From Lutibacter sp. (GTDB taxonomy: Bacteria; Bacteroidota; Bacteroidia; Flavobacteriales; Flavobacteriaceae): 37,653 bases of DNA. Under the pieces are notes generated by a model. That model searched no databases. It was not told where the DNA came from and saw nothing but the letters and a program-made list of their open reading frames with translations. The position numbers and the translations under genes were made by a program. Of this stretch, positions 32,748 through 37,653 are shown in pieces. Numbering within the stretch: the first letter of the stretch is position 1; the number at the start of each line of letters is the position of its first letter. The stretch covers positions 1-37,653 of the forward strand of contig JAUYUA010000001.1 of the NCBI GenBank assembly GCA_030694935.1, in the 5' to 3' direction.

Positions 32748-34007
32748 ATGAAAAAATATAAAAATTTAGCTATTGCCATAGCGATTATATCTTTAGTCAG
32801 TTCTTGTAAAGTCATAGAAAATAAATCAGATAAAACAACAACCAATACTTTGAGTTTTATCAAAACAAAAGGAACACAATTGGTTGACGTAAACGGCGAT
32901 TCCCTCATTTTAAAAGGAACAAATTTGGGTCACTGGCTGGTTCCTGAAGGCTATATGTTCAAAATGAATCAGGTAAATTCTCCCCGCAAAATTGATGAAA
33001 TGCTGTATGAATTAGTTGGGCCAGACAGTTTACAGGTTTTTTGGCAAGGGTTTTTGAACAATTACATCACACAAGACGATATTAAATATTTAAAAAGTAT
33101 TGGCAGCAACCATATTCGCTTGCCTTTTCATTATAAAATGTTTACCGACGATTTGTATATGGGAGAAAGAAATGCCGGTTTTAAATATTTTGATCGATTG
33201 ATAGATTGGTGCCGACAAGAAAAAATGTATGTTTTATTGGATATGCACGGTGCTCCGGGAGGACAAACAGGTGACAATATAGACGACAGTTATGGGTATC
33301 CGTTTCTTTTTAAAAGCAAATCGTCTCAGGATTTAATGACAGAAATTTGGGTGAAAATTGCTGAAAAATATAAAAACGAACCTTTAATTATTGGTTACGA
33401 TATTGTAAATGAACCCATTGCGCATTATTTTAATGATGAACTTCCCTATTTAAACCATCAGTTGTTTTTGCTTTATAAACGCATTGTCACAGAAATTAGA
33501 AAAGTTGATAAAGCACATACCATTTTTCTGAATGGCTCAAACTGGAGCGGAAATTTTGACGTGTTCGAAGAAATTATTGATGATAATGTGGTGTATGAAT
33601 TTCATAAATATTGGTTTGAAGTAAATCAAGGAGCCATACAGCAATATCTCGATTTTAGGGACAAACATCAAGTGCCGATTTATATTGGAGAAACTGGCGA
33701 AAATACCGATGAATGGGTAAACGATTTTAGAATTTTGCTGGACAAACACGAAATTAGCTGGGCTTTTTGGCCCTATAAAAAAATGAATAATCTTGCCGGC
33801 ATTATGAATTTTAAGGAACCTGAAGATTATCATTTAATCACTAAATATGCCGACAGCGATCGTTCTTCTTTTGCTAAAATGAGAGAAAACAGACCTGATA
33901 TTTTAAAAATTCAAAAAGCGCTGAATGACTATTTAGAAAATAGCCTTTACAAAAATAATTTTCCCAACAAAGGATATGTAAAAGCCTTAAATTTTATAGT
34001 TGATTAA
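32748..34007 (+). CDS. GH5 glycoside hydrolase lipoprotein
   Basis: The protein has 419 residues. The lipoprotein signal ends LVSSC (Cys20), followed by KVIENK, with no acidic run, so it is probably periplasmic. The GH5 barrel starts LKGTNLGHWLVPEGYMF and includes SIGSNHIRLPFHYKMF and VLLDMHGAPGGQTGDN. The acid/base Glu222 lies in GYDIVNEPI and the nucleophile Glu315 in PIYIGETGEN. The GTNLGHWL opening and HGAPGGQ loop are typical of the exo-beta-1,3- and beta-1,6-glucanase branches of GH5. It probably trims laminarin-derived oligosaccharides. The GH3 gene starts 34 bases after its stop. Confidence 0.92.
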   Translation: MKKYKNLAIAIAIISLVSSCKVIENKSDKTTTNTLSFIKTKGTQLVDVNGDSLILKGTNLGHWLVPEGYMFKMNQVNSPRKIDEMLYELVGPDSLQVFWQGFLNNYITQDDIKYLKSIGSNHIRLPFHYKMFTDDLYMGERNAGFKYFDRLIDWCRQEKMYVLLDMHGAPGGQTGDNIDDSYGYPFLFKSKSSQDLMTEIWVKIAEKYKNEPLIIGYDIVNEPIAHYFNDELPYLNHQLFLLYKRIVTEIRKVDKAHTIFLNGSNWSGNFDVFEEIIDDNVVYEFHKYWFEVNQGAIQQYLDFRDKHQVPIYIGETGENTDEWVNDFRILLDKHEISWAFWPYKKMNNLAGIMNFKEPEDYHLITKYADSDRSSFAKMRENRPDILKIQKALNDYLENSLYKNNFPNKGYVKALNFIVD

Positions 34008-34041
34008 AATAATCCGTGTCAAAATAAATAAACATCCACCA

Positions 34042-36330
34042 ATGAAACAGCTTTTTTTATCCATTTTACTTGTTATTTCTTTAATAATTGTTGGCTGTAA
34101 AAGCCAAAATAAACTAACCAATACAACCCAAACATCCTCCATTGACCAAAAAGTGGATTCCATATTGGCATTAATGACGCTAAAAGAAAAAGCGGGACAA
34201 ATGTTGAATATTGGTTTGCCGGCGGTTTTGACAGGCGATTATTGGGATTCCCGTGAAAGTACGGTTTATAATTCAGAAAAATTTAAACAGTTGATTATTG
34301 ACTATGCTGTTGGTTCCATTCATAATACGCCCGGTTATCCGGCAGAAAAAGAAGGCTGGTATGAAATCCTTAAAAAAATTCAGGATTCCGCTATGCAAAA
34401 AACCCGCTTGGGAATTCCGGTTTTGTATGGAATCGACAATATTCACGGAGCCAATTATGTGAATGGATCTGTGATGTTTCCGCATCAAATAGCGATGGCG
34501 GCCACTTGGAACACCGAACTCACTAAAATATCGGCTGAAATCACTTCTTATGAATCGAGAGCCGCTTCCCTTCCCTGGAATTTCAATCCGAATGCCGATG
34601 TGGCTTTGAATCCGCTTTGGGGAAGAATTGGTGAAAGTTTTGGTGAAGATCCTTATTTAATTTCAGAAATGACTTTGGCGTATTTGCAAGGTTCGCAAGA
34701 AAAAGGTTTGCAGGATTCCACCAGCACCGCGGTTTGCTTAAAACATTTCATAGGATATGGCGCAGGAAAAAACGGAAAAGACCGCGCAAATGCATTGATT
34801 CCTGAAAACAGTTTGCGACAATATTTTTTGCCGCCTTTTGAAAAAGCCATACAAAATGGCGCAAAAGGCGTAATGATCAGTTCCAATGCCGTAAATGGTA
34901 TTCCTTGTCACATCAACAGTTATTATATCAATGATATTTTAAAAGGAGAACTCGGATTTAAAGGTGTTGTGATTTCCGATTTTAGTGATGTTGAATTTTT
35001 AATCACTGCACATCTATCGGCAAAAGACAAGCGCGAAGCAACAAAAATGGCCGTAAATGCCGGGTTGGATATGATTATGAATCCCTATGATGCCGATATT
35101 GTTGAGATTATTGTTGATTTGGCGGAAAAAGGAGAAATTCCGTTAAGCAGAATAAACGATGCCGTAACAAGAATCTTGCGGTTAAAATATGAACTGAATT
35201 TATTTAAAGTTCCCTATAACAATCCGAAAGGATACACCAAATTTGCCAGCCAGGAACATATAAACGCCAATTATAAAGCAGCGAGCGAAGCCATAACATT
35301 GCTAAAAAATAACAACAATATTTTACCGCTTCCATCAACTAAAAAAGTGTTGGTAACGGGATATTCGGCGAATTCCATCAATATTTTGAACGGTGCCTGG
35401 TCGCGGTCATTTTTGGGAAGAGACACCATTTATAACGATCCAAGCAAATTAACCATTTTAGACGCCGTAAAAAAACAAGTGGGCGAAGCCAATGTTAAAT
35501 TTGTGGAAGGAACCGATTATTTGGAAGACATCAATTCAGACAAAGCTGTAGAGATGGCTAAAAACGTTGATTATATTTTGGTTTGCGTTGGAGAAATTCC
35601 GGCTTCAGAAAAACCTTCCGACATTAATGAATTGGATTTGCCTCAAATTCAGCAAGATTTGATCAAAAAGCTTTCAGTCTTAAAAAAACCCATCATTTTA
35701 GTGATGGTGCAAGGACGACCAAGAATTATCAGGGAAATTGAACCGTTGGTTGAAGCCATTGTTATGGCATATTTACCCGGAGATGAAGGCGGTCGCGCGG
35801 TTTCAGATGTGATTTTCGGGAAGGTGAATCCGAGCGGAAAACTCCCTTACACCTATCCGAAATATTCAGGAAACATTTTGCCGTATTATTACAAAAGACC
35901 AGATATCAGAGACATTAACTGGGGATATGACGGTTTTTATCCGCAGTTTGAATTTGGTTTCGGATTGTCGTACACCACTTTTGAGTATTCAAATTTGATA
36001 ATAAGTTCCGAGAATATCAAAGCTTCAGAAGAATTAAAAATTTCTGTCAACATCAAAAATACTGGAAACAAAAAAGGAAAAGAAGTTGTGGAAGTTTTCC
36101 TTAAAGATTTGGTGGCTACACTATCTCCAGACTCGAAAAAATTGGTGCGATTTGAAAAAATTGAGCTCAATCCCGGTGAAACAAAAACGTTGAACTTTGT
36201 GCTGCATTCAAAAGATTTGGCCAATATTGGGGTTCATAACAAATGGATTATTGAGGATGGCGAATTTGAAATTCAGGTTGGTGGTAATCCGCAAAATTTA
36301 CTGAAAAAAGGATTTTATTATCAGGAATAA
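34042..36330 (+). CDS. GH3 beta-glucosidase lipoprotein
   Basis: The protein has 762 residues from the ATG at 34042. The frame is open from 34000, but only 34042 gives the proper signal (MKQLFLSILLVISLIIVGC, Cys19). KSQNK follows the Cys, so a periplasmic site is likely. The GH3 N-terminal barrel runs to about residue 385. The nucleophile is Asp313 in FKGVVISDFSDVE, and the substrate loop motif GRIGESFGEDPYL is present. The C-terminal alpha/beta sandwich follows (ITLLKNNNNILPLP, MAYLPGDEGGRAVSDVIFGKVNPSGKLP). A fibronectin-III-like domain closes the protein (ELKISVNIKNTGNKKGKEVVEVF). It releases glucose from the non-reducing ends of beta-gluco-oligosaccharides, completing periplasmic breakdown. 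Confidence 0.95.
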   Translation: MKQLFLSILLVISLIIVGCKSQNKLTNTTQTSSIDQKVDSILALMTLKEKAGQMLNIGLPAVLTGDYWDSRESTVYNSEKFKQLIIDYAVGSIHNTPGYPAEKEGWYEILKKIQDSAMQKTRLGIPVLYGIDNIHGANYVNGSVMFPHQIAMAATWNTELTKISAEITSYESRAASLPWNFNPNADVALNPLWGRIGESFGEDPYLISEMTLAYLQGSQEKGLQDSTSTAVCLKHFIGYGAGKNGKDRANALIPENSLRQYFLPPFEKAIQNGAKGVMISSNAVNGIPCHINSYYINDILKGELGFKGVVISDFSDVEFLITAHLSAKDKREATKMAVNAGLDMIMNPYDADIVEIIVDLAEKGEIPLSRINDAVTRILRLKYELNLFKVPYNNPKGYTKFASQEHINANYKAASEAITLLKNNNNILPLPSTKKVLVTGYSANSINILNGAWSRSFLGRDTIYNDPSKLTILDAVKKQVGEANVKFVEGTDYLEDINSDKAVEMAKNVDYILVCVGEIPASEKPSDINELDLPQIQQDLIKKLSVLKKPIILVMVQGRPRIIREIEPLVEAIVMAYLPGDEGGRAVSDVIFGKVNPSGKLPYTYPKYSGNILPYYYKRPDIRDINWGYDGFYPQFEFGFGLSYTTFEYSNLIISSENIKASEELKISVNIKNTGNKKGKEVVEVFLKDLVATLSPDSKKLVRFEKIELNPGETKTLNFVLHSKDLANIGVHNKWIIEDGEFEIQVGGNPQNLLKKGFYYQE

Positions 36331-36397
36331 TTAAAAAAACAGCCGATTAAGCAATATCTTTATACCTAATTCAAACCTCATTTTAAAAACACAAATT

Positions 36398-37540
36398 GTG
36401 AAAAATACCATCTACCATATCTTCTTTTTTATCAGTATTTTATTTATTTCCTGCAGTAAAGAGGCTGAAAATGTTGACCCAATTATAGAAGGAACTGAAA
36501 TTGGGCAATTTTCCTTTCTAAAAGCAAACAACCCAAATCTACTGTACGATATCAATTTAGACATTGTCGGACAAAATATTAAAGGAAGAATTCCATTCAA
36601 TGTTGACATCAAAAATCTTATTGCAACCTTTAACAACAACGGATCGGCTGTTGTTGTCAATAATGTCAATCAAATTAGCGGAACTTCAGCCAACAATTTT
36701 ACCAATTTGGTAACCTATACCGTAAAAACGACTGATGGCCGTGAGGCGCAATATGAAGTTGATGTCACAAAATTTACGGGATTGCCTATTGTTTATATCA
36801 ATACAAATGGTGTTGCAATCACTTCAAAAGACGATGAAATTCCAGGAACGCTAACTGTTGATGGCGGCCGAAATTATACTGATCTTATTAATGCGCCAAT
36901 GGCAATACGCGGCAGGGGAAATTCGACTTGGTGGCTGCATCCAAAAAAACCATATCAGCTGAAGTTCGACAGTAAAACTGAAATGTTGGGAATGCCAAAA
37001 GACAAAAAGTGGATTTTTTTGGCTGAATATTCCGATAAAACGATGTTAAGAAATACAATTGCATTTGAAATGGGTTATTTAAGCAAGCTTGAATGGACGC
37101 CAAAAAGTGTTTTTACGGAAGTGTATGTTAACAATCAATACAACGGAACTTATAATATTTCACAAAAAGTTGAAGCAGGCAGCAACCGCGTTGTTTTGGG
37201 AAGTACCGGTTATTTGTTGGAAATTGACCAATTGGACAGGTTAGATCCAGGAGATGTTTACTTTAGAACCAACGATTTTTTAATCAACATCAAAGAACCT
37301 GAACTATTAATTGACAGCAATGAATACAATTATGTAAAAAATCTTTTAAATGAATTTGAGAATGTTTTAAAAAGCAACCAGTTTACAGATCCCAACGTTG
37401 GCTATGCAAAATACATTGATGTTGACAGTTTTATTGACTGGTATTTAATCAGTGAAATTACCAAAAACCAAGATTCAAGAGATTTTTCCAGCATTTTTTT
37501 AAATGTAATGCCAGATGAAACATCCATGACTACATTTTAG
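36398..37540 (+). pseudogene. CotH-family lipoprotein, 3' end lost at an IS110 insertion
   Basis: The frame starts at GTG 36398 and gives 380 residues. It has a lipoprotein signal (LFISC, Cys near 19, then SKEAEN). An Ig-like region covers about 25-125 (ANNPNLLYDINLDIVG to YTVKTTDGREAQYEVDV). A CotH-type kinase-like domain begins near 128 (LPIVYINTNGVAITSKDD, IRGRGNSTWW, KKPYQLKFDSK, EYSDKTMLRNTIAFEMG). The protein stops shortly after DWYLISEITKNQDSRDFSSIF. This is where family members normally continue with a conserved C-terminal part containing a WDFD-like motif. The final residues and TAG stop appear to come from the mobile element starting a few dozen bases before its transposase. CotH proteins phosphorylate surface proteins in spores; the role in Bacteroidota is unclear. 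It follows GH3 by 67 bases. Confidence 0.75.
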
Positions 37541-37565
37541 ACACACAGGGGAATGATTATCTTTG
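37535..37565 (+). promoter_or_regulatory. Promoter of the IS110-family transposase
   Basis: TATCTTTG at 37558-37565 matches TAnnTTTG exactly. A TTTT at 37535-37538, 19 bases upstream, could serve as the -33 element. The transposase ATG is 24 bases after the -7 box. Confidence 0.5.
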
Positions 37566-37588
37566 TTGGATAATTAAACTTAAATAAA

Positions 37589-37653
37589 ATGGACACAAAA
37601 AATGAAGTAGTATTTGAACAAGTTATTGAACGAGGCTGTGGCATTGATGTACA
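37589..37653 (+). CDS. IS110-family transposase, N-terminal fragment
   Basis: Only the first 21 complete codons are in the window: MDTKNEVVFEQVIERGCGID and one Val. The RGCGIDV segment is the standard start of the RuvC-like DEDD domain in IS110-family transposases. Its Asp is the first catalytic residue, and the next residues normally read HK. The leading F.Q.(V/I).RGCGID wording is typical of flavobacterial members. These enzymes cut and join DNA guided by an element-encoded bridge RNA. The ATG is preceded by an exact -7 box. Subgroup (IS110 or IS1111) cannot be told from this fragment. Confidence 0.75.
   Translation, partial: MDTKNEVVFEQVIERGCGIDV

Larger units (their letters stand above)
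37515..37653 (+). mobile_element. Left part of an IS110-family insertion sequence
   Basis: The CotH coding similarity stops at about 37512, and the sequence changes to a short non-coding leader and a transposase gene. IS110 elements lack terminal inverted repeats, so the exact edge cannot be fixed from this side. The start coordinate is approximate, within about 15 bases. The rest lies beyond the window. Confidence 0.65.

Overview
This AT-rich window comes from a member of the Bacteroidota, most likely the Flavobacteriaceae. The evidence is a SusC/SusD pair, many lipoproteins with Bacteroidota-type signal peptides, PorT-like outer-membrane barrels, a DUF1003 protein, TAnnTTTG-type -7 promoter boxes, and little sign of Shine-Dalgarno-driven starts. 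I cannot name a genus.

Positions 1-8804 are mostly housekeeping genes. They hold the tail of an upstream membrane protein (possibly a UbiA-type prenyltransferase), a Maf-type nucleotide pyrophosphatase, the C-terminal half of a split transketolase, two paralogous outer-membrane barrels, and a surface FKBP lipoprotein with calcium-binding repeats. Then come an S4 RNA-binding protein overlapping an atypical SDR, a TPMT-like methyltransferase, a phosphoribosyltransferase convergent with shikimate kinase, tRNA-Lys(TTT) and tRNA-Leu(GAG) with a clear promoter and terminator, a non-coding repeat stretch, and a DUF1003 membrane protein.

Positions 8964 to about 37540 form one large polysaccharide utilization locus (PUL), predicted to act on beta-1,3-glucan with beta-1,6 links (laminarin-like). 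It opens with a membrane-spanning sensor/regulator (beta-propeller, Y_Y_Y domain, LuxR-type HTH). A four-gene transport operon follows: SusC, SusD, a surface glycan-binding protein with a duplicated C-terminal domain, and a second binding lipoprotein. A strong terminator ends that operon. The hydrolytic block comes next: two GH16 enzymes, a secreted EEP-family phosphoesterase, two GH30 enzymes, an MFS sugar porter and an unassigned clan GH-A lipoprotein. After a repeat-filled gap of about 670 bases lie a cytoplasmic GH149-like beta-1,3-glucan phosphorylase, a GH5, a GH3 and a CotH-like lipoprotein. A coherent model is: surface cleavage by the first GH16, import through SusCD, periplasmic debranching and trimming by the second GH16, GH30, GH5 and GH3, sugar uptake by the MFS protein, and cytoplasmic phosphorolysis to glucose-1-phosphate.

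The last 130 bases hold the start of an IS110-family transposase. The CotH-like gene stops short of its family's conserved C-terminal part just before it, so the element probably inserted into and broke that gene.

No CRISPR array, rRNA, phage or defence system is visible. The main candidates for something less ordinary are the duplicated glycan-binding domain, the binding module shared by three consecutive genes, hairpins just upstream of susC and the phosphorylase gene, the EEP enzyme inside the PUL, and the IS110 junction.
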